64,000 bases of DNA from Cytospora piceicola (Eukaryota; Ascomycota; Sordariomycetes; Diaporthales; Cytosporaceae). The stretch is from NCBI GenBank assembly GCA_023375675.1, contig JALQBC010000027.1:248001-312000 (forward strand), given 5' to 3'. Of the stretch, positions 1 to 12,141 are shown piece by piece. A model generated the notes under the pieces. It worked only from the letters and a program-made list of their open reading frames with translations, made no database searches and was not told where the DNA came from. Both the position numbers and the translations under genes were made by a program. The first letter of the stretch is position 1. Each line of letters starts with the position of its first letter.

Positions 1-110
1 TCTAGATCTATCCCTTAGATCTGTTACCTAGACCTGTCCCCTAGATCTGTTACCTAGATCTGTTACCTAGATCTGTTACTATAGGCTATACTGTTATTCT
101 GTTACCCTAT
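1..110. repeat. Short tandem repeat, 13-14 bp unit
   Basis: Degenerate copies of CTAGATCTGTTAC run in tandem from the very start of the window, so the array probably continues to the left of it. Confidence 0.6.
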
Positions 111-3100
111 TAGATTTGTTACCGCAGGCTTTACCGTAAGATAATACTTTTACTATATTTAGATCGAGATCGCTTTACCCGGGCCGGCTTATAAAGAGAC
201 AGGTTAAAGGACGTTTATAAATATAAACTTATACCGTAATTTATTCTTATTATTAATTAGCTGCTGTTTTTAAAGAGTACTAGTAGATAGTAATTCTTAT
301 AATACTTTGTTAAGTAGTAGGGCTGTAGTTTAGGTTATTAATAATAAAAGAATAAGGATTATATAAGACTTTCCGGGTTTTTCGGAATTATCGATATTAA
401 TTTATAGTATAGTAGCTTATCTGTATTTTCTATCTAAGATAATCTAAATAACCTTAAGTTCTATAGGTTAGTATTTATAAAATCGCGTTTATAAAGGGCT
501 AAAACCGTTAAAAAGCTTTAAAGACTCGTTAACGTTATAGTGTTTTCGGTAGGCTTTATTTAAAGGAAGTAAAACTTACCTTTAGCGTACTTTTATTTTT
601 CGAGACTTTCTTTTTAAGTAAATAAGTCTCTTAGGTCGATTACTATTATTCTTAATACTATTACAGCGAATAGTTAGTAAGCTAGAATTAATTAGTATAG
701 GGGCCGTACTTTATCTACTTAACACTTAGCTACTAGACCCTTACTCGGTAATTCGACTAATTAGTTAATTAATATCCCTCTCGGCCTAGACTTACCGATA
801 TTACGATTTTATTAATTAATATCTCTAGACGTTATTTACCTATTATATTAACCGATCTACGCTTTAAGCGGACTTTCGACTTTCGACCTCTCTCCCGACC
901 TTTTTTCCGATCGTTTTACGGATATAGTATTTCTACTATAACCTCGGATAATAGTACGGCTAAACGTATTAACGTATATAAAGAGCGATGTTCTATTTCG
1001 AGCTTAAATAAGGCTTTATATTTAAAGGACGTTAAGGTTAAGTCTTTTAAAAAGGAGGTAGCTACTATGCTAAAGGCGGTAGAAGAGGAGCTTAAGGTTA
1101 AGACTTTAGTAGGGCGTAAAAGATATATCTTTTTATATAGAGTTAACATTATTTAGTACTAAAATAATACTATTTAAATAATTCCTGCTACTATAATTTA
1201 CTTTAATTAGACATTAATTATAATATATATAATGTTTATTTATTACTTATATACCTACTAGAAAAGGAGCGTAACTAGCACCTGAGTTAGCACTTATAAG
1301 TACTAACTTTAAACCTGATTAATTAAACGTTTTAGCACCTTTTAGTGCTAACTAGCTTTATAACATTTTTAGGGTTTATGTTCGATATTTTATAGATCGG
1401 GCTGCTGTTTAGTTTCGTTGCTTAAAGACTACTTAAGTACCTAGGTATTATTAACTTATTTCTTAATCTAAATACCTTACTTAACGTTATATATCCTGTT
1501 ATATTTATAAAATAAATACTACTTTAATATATCGTATAGTCTTATTATTAAACTAGTATTGCTAACTCCCTTCTTTAAATCTAAACACCCTACTAAATAT
1601 TACACTTTATTATTTCTATAAACAATATATTAACTAGTATTATTAACTCTATTCCTTAATCTAAATACTTTACTAAATATTATACTCTGTTATATCTATA
1701 ATTAAATACTTATTAATATATCGATATAAACTAAACTAGTACTTACCGTTATTTATCGTTTAGCCTGTTTAGCCGTTATTTAGTCTTTTTTCTATAAGAG
1801 AGTCTGCCGGCGTAAGGTAGTCGGCTACCTGTTTAACTAGGCTATATTCGAGCCGACGGGAGCTCGGGGTATATCGGGTTTATATATATTTTTAAGGGTT
1901 TCTTTCTGTTTAGTAAAGGGTAATAAGATAAGCCGGAGAAGCGATAGCTTTACGCTGATATTATGTATAATAAGCTTAGTAAGACCTTACCGCTTTAAAT
2001 ATAAGCCTTAAATATTCTTACTCCGAGTATAAATTTCTATATCTTAATGTTTTATCCCGGCTATATTTAAAACTTTATATAATATTATCTTATATACGCT
2101 CGGATTCTATTATAGGCTGTTATCGGTTATAATGTCGGCTATAGCGTTTATAATTACTAGGTAGGCGATTAGCGGTCCTCGCTACTATATCCTTTACTTA
2201 TTATAAACCTAAAGGACATGTCGATTAGTAAGTTTACTATAGAGCTTTATAGCTATTATTTTAAACTAGTTCGGCTTATCGGGTAGCTGCTATAGCTGCT
2301 ACGGCTACTATATCTGCTACGGCTATTATGTTTACTATATCTGTTATATCTGCTATAGTAAGAGTTACTTAACAGGTTACTATAAGGTTTTTTAACCTAG
2401 CTATTCTAAAGCTAGCTATTAAACTATTACGTAACGTCGGAAGAGTTTACTTTAGGTAATAGTTAGTAATATACCTTTTAAGACTTAGATAATAAGGATA
2501 GACCTAAATATGTATTTCGATAAGATTTACTTTAGTTAAGGTAAGATCTTATTCGTCCGTTTACTCCCGGATTTTGTATTTAGTTATATTTATAAAAAGG
2601 AGTAGCTTCGGCTTAAGTAAGTTATTTTACGGTAGCTTAAATTCTTAAAGCGTAAAAAAGACTATAAGCTCTTCCTATCTTTTTTAATCCTCGATTAGGA
2701 TAGCCCGCTTTCTAGCTTAGTCTTTAAAGTTATTTTATAAACCGCTACTTAATATAAATCCGCGATTTATTTAAACGGTCTACTATAGAAAAACGTATCG
2801 TAATAAGGTTAGCTATATATTATCTGCCGAGTTTATCGTGTTTATAAAGGGTAAAGTATATAGTATTTTAAAGCTAAGATTTAGTAGTTTCGAAGGTAAT
2901 ATATATAGCTTAAGTAGATAGTAACGATTAAAGGGCTTAGAACTCGGGCTTAAGGCTGTTACTACGATTTCCTTTAGCTTAAGGCTATTATTTAACGCTT
3001 TTCTGTTAATAGCCTTTAGCTTTTTATCGACTGTTTAAGACTATTTTAGTATTATTCCTTTTACTTTTATTAATATTATTATTAGCTAAGTTGCTTTATA

Positions 3101-3569
3101 GCTTTCCGATATTCTAAGGTATAAAGGAAAGCGGTTTAAGACTTTTAAAAGCTTATTATAGCCTTTCGATATTTTAAGGTATAAAAGAGACTAGTTTAAA
3201 GTTTTAAAGTTATTTCTACAGGCTACCGATATTATTAAAGTATAAAAGAGAGCGGTTTAGGACTTTTAAGAGTTTATTATAGCCTTCCGATATTTTAAGG
3301 TATAAAGGAGACCGGTTTAAGATTTCGGAGTTATTTCTAAAGGCTACCGATATACTCTAAGATCGTTTAAAGCTATATTAATAGCCTTAGGTAGCCGTTA
3401 AGTAGGTAACTTAAGTATACAGATTTAAAGGCTTACCTCTTTTATACTAACTTTCTCAGAATTTTCAGATTTTTATAAACCTTTTCTGCTATACCTCTTC
3501 TACTATACCTTATCTGCTATACCTTATCTTACAGATATTATCCTACAAACATTATCTTACAGACTTTAT

Positions 3570-3895
3570 CTTATAAACCTTATCTGCTAGACTATATCTC
3601 TATAGACCTTATCTGCTAAACCTTATCTGCTAGACCTTATCTCCTAAACCTTAATTCTTAGACCTTAATTCCTAGACCTTAATTCCTAGACCTTAATTCT
3701 TAGACCTTAATTCCTAGACCTTAATTCCTAGACCTTAATTCCTAGACCTTAATTCCTAGACCTCAATTCTTAGACCTTAATTCCTAAACCTTAATTCCTA
3801 GACCTCATCCCCTAGACCTTATCCCTTAGACCTTATCCCTTAGACCTTATCCCTTAAACCTTATCCCTTAAACCTTATCCTTTAAACCTTAATTC
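3570..3895. repeat. Tandem array, 14-bp unit AGACCTTAATTCCT
   Basis: At least fifteen near-identical units follow one another, first with ACCTTATCTGCT variants and then with TTAATTCCTAGACC and TTATCCCTTAGACC variants. The differences between units are mainly C/T, as expected from RIP acting on an existing satellite. Confidence 0.85.
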
Positions 3896-4179
3896 TTAGC
3901 TATATCTATAAGATAGCAGAAACCGGACACTATAAGTAAGGTAAGCTCGAGACTATATACTATTTCCTATTTTATTACTAATATAGATAATTCGAAAGAT
4001 AAGATATCGCTTTCGAAGGCTACTTCTACTATTACCTCGGAAGCTATAAAAAGCTAGTAAATTATTAACGATCTCTATATTTATAATAAAGTAATATTAG
4101 TAATAAGTTTAAACTCTTTAAATATCCTAGTCCTTACCTTTATATTAACTAAATCTATAAGAAGTCGACGTATAAGAGT

Positions 4180-4240
4180 AAGCCGCTACTACTACCGCTA
4201 CTACTACCGCTACTACTACCGCTACTACTACCGCTATCGT
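4180..4240. repeat. 12-bp tandem repeat TACCGCTACTAC
   Basis: About four perfect copies of the unit are seen. The unit length is a multiple of three, so it may be a remnant of a coding repeat, but the surroundings are full of stops. Confidence 0.7.
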
Positions 4241-7200
4241 TAAACAGTCTTTCTATATCTAAAGGAACGACGAGCTAGCCGACGGCCTTCTACAGTCTTA
4301 ATAGAAGACGAAAGATAGATTTAAAATATCTATATAGCTAAACTAAACACGTTTCTTTAATAGCGCTTTTAAAACTATAGACCGATAAGCTTAAATTAGC
4401 GATAGCGAACTAAATAGGTTAGTCTAACTCGCTTAGCAGGGAGGCAGTTTAAGGTTTTTCCTCGTTAAAGTAGTTTTATCGGAAGTAAATATAAGAGGCA
4501 CGCACGTAGTAAATATAACCGCCGATTCTTAATAAGAAGTCCGAAACCGTATTAAGTCGGCCTTTATATATATAGCGATTATAGATCTGTTAAAAAAAGA
4601 AGGTAGCTTATACTAGGCTTTAATCGTCGTATATAAAGGTAAACTCCTGTATTTTAATACGTCGGCTTTATAACACGTATTTACTCCTTATGCTTAAGAA
4701 CTTTTTATACCTGTTTTAATTTTAGCCGGTATCGATACTTATTTCCTACTTATTATAATCGTCGACGTACTTTAGTAATTAAGCAGGTAAAAGTATAGAC
4801 TTCTTATTATAGAGATATAGTGTAAGATCGTCTGCGAAGGTAACCCGATAACGGTTATAAGTTAAGGCGAAAGTATCGAAAAGGTTATTAAGCTATAGAA
4901 GGCCGCGATTGTTTAAGAGCTCGGCGATACTAAGGACGAGGACAGGCCTAAGGGAACGTTTAAGCCTTACGTTTAAAATAACTATATAATTATCGCTAAA
5001 GTATACTTCGATTAAAAGGCTAGTAATTAAGTGTTCTCTGTTAGTCTTAAAGATATTCTTATGTCGAGACTAAAGTTTATTAGCTTTTTAAAGTATTTTT
5101 AAGCCGACGAAGTATTTATCCCCGGCTTTTTTTAAAAACAGTATAAAGAACGCCTTAAAGATGTCGTAAACAGCTTCCGGTATAACTTTTATTTAATCCT
5201 ATCTGCTAAAATCATATTAGTAAATTTCCCGAACTTATAAGCTTTCGATTTCTTAACTAGTTAGAATACTCTTTTCCCGGTTTTACTATTTATACTATCT
5301 TTAAAGGCTTTTATACTGTTTACTTATCGCTAAGGGGCCTTATGCTATTATATAAGGGCTAATATAGTAGTTATAATAGGCTTTTTAAACTAGGTAAAGG
5401 GTAAGACTTAGTTTCTCTTCGACCTTATAATCGGTATATTTTAGTAAAGAGTTTCGCGAGATTTTAAGACTCTTTAGGCTTAACGCTTTTTCGTGCTTTA
5501 GTAGTTTACCGTAGCTGTAGAGAACTTAATAGTATTTCGACGTCTGTTAGGGTTTTTAGGGGTATATTAGGCTCGGTATAAGTAATAGGCCGATATAACG
5601 AACGAGGACTTAGAGATAGTTTTTAAGACCGTTTCTACTAGGGAAAAGACGCGGCTTTTAAGAGAGAAGCTTATAAAGGCTAGACGAAATAATAGCCCTC
5701 TTCTTAGCGTCCGACTAAAAAACAGATTAGTCGATAACGTCTCGACTTAAAAGGCGTTCCGGATCTAACAGAGCTGCCTAGCTATTTTTAAAAGCTACGG
5801 CCTTAGCGAATTAGAATTTAAAACTTATATACTTCTTAACAGTATATATATCTGTTTATTCTATATCTCTTACTATAGCTAGTTACGTTCCCTTAGCTAT
5901 ATAATCGGTACTTTATATACTATATTAGTATCTTTACCTTTCTATACGTATTATAATAAAGCTGTAGTACGTTCTAACTTTTATAAGCTTAAACTAAGTG
6001 TTTATTAAAAGCGATTCCTTTTTTAGATTATTTATAACGTTTTATAATAAATTGTTTAAGCTATTTAAAAGGTTAGTAACTAGCGGCTAAGTAAAGACCG
6101 CTACTCGCTAGATTTTATACTCGAAGTTTAGTAGTCGATTATAGACTGTTAAAGCTTCCCGATTATACTATTCGAGTATAGCTTTTTCCGTTATATGTCT
6201 ACTATATAAAGACCTTTAAACTTAATAATGTTTTCGGGGTATTAAAGTCTTTTATTACCGGTAGTTAAACCTGTTAAGTACCTAGATTTATTCGATCCGG
6301 TCGAGAGCTTTTAAGATAAGTTTTATAGCGTTACTTAAGATAGTAATATTACGAATAAGGTTATAGGCTTTTACGATCTTTCGTTTTAGCTAGCTTAGTT
6401 TACTTATTTATTACAGATCTTAATAAGTAGTTTATTTTAAAAGCTCGACTTTAAACTTAGTAAAGAGCGATAGGCTTTAAAGGAACGTTTAAAGATAAAG
6501 GCTTCCGATTCGTCGTTTATAAACCTTAACCTACCAGACCTTTTATATATTTAACTTATAGATAGTTAAAACTAGTTACTCTTTTTCCGGTACTTTAATT
6601 ATAATACCGATAACTTCGACGCCGGTTAACTTTAATACTACTTTAACCGCTTTTATAGCGAATAAAGGTATAGGTATAATAATTACTAAAGATTATTTTC
6701 GAACTAAGAAGCTTTAAAAGCTTATCGGGATATTAACTCTTATCTCGATATAGAAAGAGTTTTCGATTAAACTTATAAGTTCTTTTAAGGATACTTCTAT
6801 TACGACTATATCGACTATATCGGGAAGTAAAAGAGATTCGGTATAAAATATTACTTCGATCGATACCGTTAAAGTTATATACCTTTAAAAGAGCGATCGT
6901 TTCCGACGATAGTTTACGAATACGGCTTTTACTAAGTAAGTAAAATAAAATATTTTAGTATATATTAAGCCTTTAAGTTTTACTAATAATATATAAACGA
7001 CTGCGGTAAGCTTAATTAAAGGCTGTCGAAAACGTTTTAATATTCGGTTTATTATATCGAGACTAACAGAAAGTATAATTAGTAGAAATATAAAGACTCG
7101 GAAACCTATAAAAAGGTTGTTTTTTACTTTAACCTTTATTTTAAAGGTAAGATAGATGTTATCGATAAGACTACCGTTTAAATATAAAAGGCCGTTTAAA

Positions 7201-7859
7201 AGCCTTTTTTATTATAGGTACTTTAAAATTCGTAAAACAGATATAAGGCTACGTAGGATCGCGGTTTATAAAAGAGGGGCTAAAGCGATAAGTAGAAAGA
7301 AAAAACTTTTATATGTTAAGCTTATAAATATAGCTTTTAGAAACTAAGTAATTATAATTAATATTTTAGTACTATAAAATATAAATTCTATAATTCTACC
7401 TTTATTCTATCGCTATAGAAGTATCGTTATTAGCTTTACGACTTCGAGATAAATATTTTTTACCGGTCGAAGAAGTATACTGTAGAATGCTATTTAGTAC
7501 TTAAAATCGAGTCGTTAGACTTTATAGAAAAGGTTAAGAACCTTTTTAAAAAGCTTCGAGATATTCTCTTAAGTAACGACGGTATTCTTACCGATTTAAA
7601 GGAATATATATATCCTGAATACTTTAGTAGTTTTCGGTAGCTAAAAGACCTTAAAAAATATTGCTTAATAAATAGCTGCTATATAAACCGAAATACTTTT
7701 AAGTTAATCGATAATAACTTTTCGATCGTTTACGTTAAAGTATAAGTATATTTTAAAAGAGAAAGTTAACCTCTTACCGGAAATAATAGTTAAACTTTAT
7801 AAATATTACCTTAAAGTAAGACTTCCGGAAAAGGTAAAACGGTTATCGCTATAAGAGGT

Positions 7860-7980
7860 ATAATAGCTGTTAAAGGTATTACTACTAAAGGTATTTTTAC
7901 TAAAAGTGTTATTATTAAAGGTGTTATTACTAAAGGTATCTTTATTAGAGGTACTACTAAGAGTGTCGCTATTAGATAAT
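7860..7980. repeat. Degenerate repeat of about 21 bp
   Basis: Copies of ATTACTAAAGGTGTTATTA-like units are repeated five or six times with mainly C/T and A/G differences. Confidence 0.6.
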
Positions 7981-8394
7981 AGCCGGTTTTAAGTATTATA
8001 AAGCTAACCTTAAAACGTCGGATTTTTAACGACGACTAATATACTTTAAAATAATCCTTAAAGCGCTAGTTTTCGGATATAAAATTAAATACCGAAATCG
8101 GGACTACTATACGTCGGTGTTTAATACGGTTAGCCGCCTTTTAACCGTCGAGTAGTAGTATATTATTACTAGTATAAAAGGTAACGTTAAACGATATTAT
8201 AAATAAAAGTAATAACGGCTTCGAAAGTAACGATGATTTTAATAGTAACGAAGGTAATAGCGAAGATTAAGATATCGAGTAAAGATATATATTTAGTCGT
8301 TTTCTATTATTTATAATACTATATATTATATCTTTTTTGCTTTTAAGTATTAAAGTCTAGTATTAAAGAGCGTTAACTTTAAGTAAGTTTCGCA

Positions 8395-8720
8395 GTTAGT
8401 ATTAAAGGGTATAAACTTATAGTTACTAACTATAAGTTCGTACCCTTTAATACTAATTATAAACTAATATCGAGCCTTTTAACTACTCTTTAAGCATTCT
8501 AGCTACTTTCGAGTTAATACCTTTTAGTATTAGTTTCGAGCCTTCTAACTACTTCTTAAATATCTTAGCTGCCCTCGAGTTAGTACCTTTTAGTGTTAGT
8601 TTTAAGCCTTCTAACTACTCCTTAAGCATTTTAGCTACTCTTAAGTTAGCACCTTTTAGTGCTAACTATAAACTAGTTTCGAGCCTTTTAACTACACCTT
8701 ACGTATCTTAACTAACCTTA
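8395..8720. repeat. Imperfect repeat of about 75 bp
   Basis: Units contain the hairpin-like core CACCTTTTAGTGCTAACT followed by a TCGAGCCTTCTAACTAC-type segment and recur about four times. A related copy with the same core lies near 1,265-1,370, so this is a dispersed repeat family of the AT-rich block. Confidence 0.65.
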
Positions 8721-8754
8721 AGCAACTAGGTTGCTTATTACTAACTAGGATACT

Positions 8755-9180
8755 TAAAGTAAGTTAGTATACTTAAGGCGAGTTAGTATACTTAAGGCGA
8801 GTTAGTATACTTAAGGCGAGTTATAATACTTAAGGCGAGTTAGGGTGCTTAAGGCGAGTTAAGGTGCTTAAGGCGAGTTAGCACGCTTAAGGTAGAGTTA
8901 AGATGCTTAAGGCGAGTTAGTATACTTAAGGCGAGTTAGTATACTTAAGGTAGGTTAGGATGCTTAAGGCGAGTTAGGATACTTAAGGCAAGTTAGAATA
9001 CTTAAGGCGAGTTAGTACGCTTAAGGTAGAGTTAAGATATTTAAGGTAAGTTAGGATACTTAAAGCGAGTTACGATACTTAAAGTAGTTAGTATGTTTAA
9101 GGCGAGTTAAGGTATTTAAGGTAGTTAGTATATTTAAGGCGAGTTAAAGTGCTTAAAGTAACTTAGGATACTTAAAGTAA
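8755..9180. repeat. Satellite array, 19-bp unit
   Basis: About twenty copies of TACTTAAGGCGAGTTAGTA occur head to tail. Each unit keeps a CGAG and a CTTAAG palindrome while the rest drifts by C/T and G/A changes. It is the clearest satellite in the window. Confidence 0.9.
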
Positions 9181-9569
9181 GTTTTTAGGTAGTTAGTACT
9201 TAAAGTATAAAAAGGGCTACTAAAAGTATATAATTACGTAATATAACGTAAATAAGCTCTTTTATCTAAAGGGCTCGGAAGCTATACCGTACTTATTTCG
9301 AGCTACTATATTTATTTTAAGCTGCTATACTTATTTCTAGTAAGGTAAAGTATATACTCGTATACTTAATATACCAGGTATACTAACGCCTATACCGGTC
9401 TTATTACCTTTAAGGCCGGAGCTCCCTTTAAAAGCTTAATTACTTTATATAACGTATAATTAAATTACTTCCTGTTATTAGCGTGTTTTCGCTTTCTGTT
9501 GTTTTAATATAAGTATATACCTAAGTACCTTTAAATATATTTCTAAAGTTAAGCTTAAAAAACATCTTT

Positions 9570-9619
9570 ATTATTACTATTACTACTATTACTACTACTA
9601 TAACTACTACTATTACTAC

Positions 9620-9660
<41 letters not shown>
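9570..9660. repeat. Trinucleotide microsatellite (TAC)n then (AAT)n
   Basis: A run of TAC/TAT triplets passes directly into an uninterrupted run of about ten AAT triplets. Confidence 0.95.
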
Positions 9661-10212
9661 GTTCGTATTACGCTTTTTATCTGTAGCTCGATTAAAATAA
9701 TTATAAAACTAACTACTATATATAGATAAGATGCCCCTTACCTCCCCTGTTAAGTTACTCGCGGCCGTTCGGGCTATAAAGGCCGGTATATACGTTTTTT
9801 AGCTCGATTATAATCTTTATACTAACGACTTACTAGGTAAAAAGAAGAGTCGCGCCGGCAGTATTAAAAGTATATATATATTAACTTACTTTATTTATTC
9901 TAGTTATTACTATCTAAAAGTAATTACTAACTTTTATAATTAAAGAGCGCGGCTTTAAAGCCTGCTTATAAGAGTAAGATTAGCGGCTTAGGCTTTCTTT
10001 TATATAAGTTACGCCTTTTATTATTTATTATTTATATAAATTACCTTTTACGTTTTTTATTTACTTAAATATTATTATTACCTTTTATAATTCCTGCTTA
10101 CTCGAGTATTATTACTACTTTTTATATTCTTTATTTATCTCGAGTATTATTACTGCCTTTTATATTTCTGCTTATTTCGAGTATTATCGCTTATATTACT
10201 AACTAGTATATA

Positions 10213-10803
10213 GCTACCTATATATACGGCCGTTTAGCCGAGCCTTCCCTTTCCTTTTTCCTTTCCGACGATAATAACGACGACGACGATAAAGATAACG
10301 ATAATAATAACCCCGGTTCGCTTATAACCGCCGCCGCTTATCGTTAGTCTGTTTATTTTTAAAAAGCTAAAGGTAAGGCTAGTAGCGAGGCTAAAAAGGA
10401 CTCTTTTAAGCTTAAAGTGTTCGAAGGCAGCTTACGCGCCGACTTATATATTAGTTACGTAAGATCGGCTTTAGCTAGTCAGAGTATAGGATAGTATTTC
10501 GACGTTTTCGAAAGTAGTCCTTCGAGTATAAAAGCGTATTACGTTTACTATACTCGGGACGGCTATACCTATACCGCTATTACCGGCTTAACGAAGCCGG
10601 CTTATCATGTCTTTATAAACGTTTTAGCCGGCGGAGCTAAAGCTTAACAGGTTAAGGTATTTTATAGTTTCGTTTACGAAGTTTTTAAAAATCCTACGTT
10701 AAGGTTTACCTTTAACGGGGTAAACGTTTCGGTAGGCGAAGGTTATACTTAGTTACATATAGCTAAATATACTTTTATAGACTTACTTTTAAACTTAGTT
10801 TAA
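10213..10803 (+). pseudogene. RIP-inactivated pseudogene, function unknown
   Basis: One frame reads as protein-like sequence for about 197 codons, starting near an acidic D/N-rich stretch and passing through segments such as KVFEGSLRADLYISYVRSAL and FTFNGVNVSVGEGYT. It is interrupted by only a handful of in-frame TAG/TAA codons (for example after ITAAAYR, SVYF and GGAKA). Every one of these can be derived from CAG or CAA by a single C-to-T change, the change RIP makes. The true start was not found, and the frame is blocked by another TAG just upstream. I do not recognise the family; it could be a transposon gene or a duplicated host gene. The frame is solid, the function is open. Confidence 0.6.
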
Positions 10804-10846
10804 TAAGACGTTTTTATATAAGGTTTTTAGTTTAGTTTAAGTATTT

Positions 10847-10960
10847 AGTTTTACGCCGGCGTATACGCTTTATAAAGCTTTTTATTTATTTATTTATAGT
10901 TTACGCCGGCGTATATACCTTTCGGGGTAAAATTATAAATTAAATATTACGCCGGTATAT
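10847..10960. repeat. Repeated TACGCCGGCGTA palindrome
   Basis: The 10-bp palindrome ACGCCGGCGT stands at 10,853-10,862 and again at 10,903-10,912, both in the context TAGTTT(T)ACGCCGGCGTATA. A third, mutated copy is near 10,949. It may be a protein-binding or transposon-end motif; no function is assigned. Confidence 0.55.
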
Positions 10961-11229
10961 ATACCTTCTTTAAGTATTTAATATCTTCTGCTTCTTTTCT
11001 GTATATATAATATTTAATATTAAGGTAGTTAGTATTAAATAGTACTAACTCGAAGTTAGTTAAAATACTCGAAATTACCTAAGTTCTTAAATAGCTACTT
11101 TAATACTTTAAACGGCAATAGAATATAATATAGGCAATATAGGAATCGTAGCTAAAAGGTTAGTTATAAAAGGCCTAATAAGCGTAAAAGTAAGGTTATT
11201 ATATAGGCAGTTATATATTCTATAGCGAA

Positions 11230-11650
11230 CCGACTGTAAAAGGTATTATAGCTATACGTTATATATTCCGGAGCGGACCGACCGTAAAAGGTATCGTAGC
11301 TATCGTAAATCTTCCGGGGCGGACCGGCCGTAAGAGGTATCGTAGCCTAGTATCGCTTTTCCTACCCGGCGTAGCCTAAGCCGACCGTAAGAGGTATTAT
11401 AGCTATACGTTACGTATTCCGTAGCAGACCGACTATAAAAGGTATTATAGCTATCGTAAATCTTCCGGGGCGGACCGGCCGTAAAAGGTATCGTAGCCTA
11501 ATATCGCCTTTCCTACCCGACGTAGCCTAAGCCGACCGTAAAAGGCATTATAGCTATACGTCACGTGTTCTGTAGCGGACCGACTATAAACGGCATCGTA
11601 GCTATCGTAGATCTTCTGTAGCAGACCGACCGTAAAAGGCACTAGAAACA
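11230..11650. repeat. Higher-order tandem repeat, about 60-bp elements in larger units
   Basis: The core GACCGACCGTAAAAGGTAT is followed alternately by CGTAGCTATCG- and ATAGCTATACGTTACG-type segments, and a longer unit with CCTACCCGGCGTAGCCTAAG appears twice about 175 bp apart (near 11,370 and 11,515). The array is less AT-rich than the block around it. Confidence 0.75.
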
Positions 11651-11689
11651 CTACCTACATAGCCACAGTCAGATAAATAAAGGACTATT

Positions 11690-11960
11690 AGCTAAGGACT
11701 CGAAGGCGTGATAGAAGCCGTAGCGGAAGCCAGACGATTAGACTCGATAACTACGATCAGATTCGAAAGCGACATAGAGATAAAGAGTTAGCTATAATTA
11801 GACTCGAAGGACGAAGGTCGAGGGCGATATAGAAACAGAGATAGCCATAATCAGATTCGAAAGCGATATAAAGATAAAGAGATAGCTACGATTAGGTTCG
11901 AAGGTTAAGGGTCGAAGGCGACAGAGATAGCTACGATTAGACTCGAAGGCTAGCCTTAAG
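11690..11960. repeat. Degenerate repeat GATAGCTACGATTAGACTCG
   Basis: Four to five diverged copies of a segment of about 50 bp with GATTAGACTCGAAGG cores are seen at the right edge of the AT-rich block, just before the first intact gene. Confidence 0.55.
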
Positions 11961-12141
11961 TTATAGTCTCGAAGGCTCGAATGTAAACTTTAGAGATAAA
12001 GTCTTAACTCACGATATATGTATTATACTCGAGATGCACTCTAAAAACATGTATTAGACTCGAAAATACACTCTAAAAACATGTATCAGACAGTGTCTCA
12101 GGAGTCAAGACCTGCCGAAAATAGAGAAAATTTACTCTCGC

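Larger units (their letters stand above)
1..12100. other. AT-rich RIP-degraded heterochromatin-like block
   Basis: The block is visibly AT-rich, full of TA dinucleotides and almost free of CpA and TpG, which is the mark of repeat-induced point mutation in Pezizomycotina. The remaining CpA/TpG are mostly inside CAG/CTG trinucleotides. Every frame is broken by TAA/TAG and no intact gene was found. Several tandem repeats and one clear Q-to-stop pseudogene (both listed separately) are embedded. A frame on the + strand around 6,595-7,347 has fewer stops than its surroundings and ends with a basic open stretch of about 60 codons, but matches nothing I recognise. No LTR or terminal repeat could be paired with confidence. 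Composition returns to normal genic values by about 12.1 kb. Confidence 0.9.

Noticed and set aside
7156..7347. 63-codon basic frame in the AT-rich block
   Set aside because: Lys/Ile/Arg-rich composition follows from the AT-rich sequence, and stops surround it; no family match.
1..12100. Search for a CRISPR array among the regular repeats
   Set aside because: The repeats are head-to-tail without unique spacers, and the genome is fungal.
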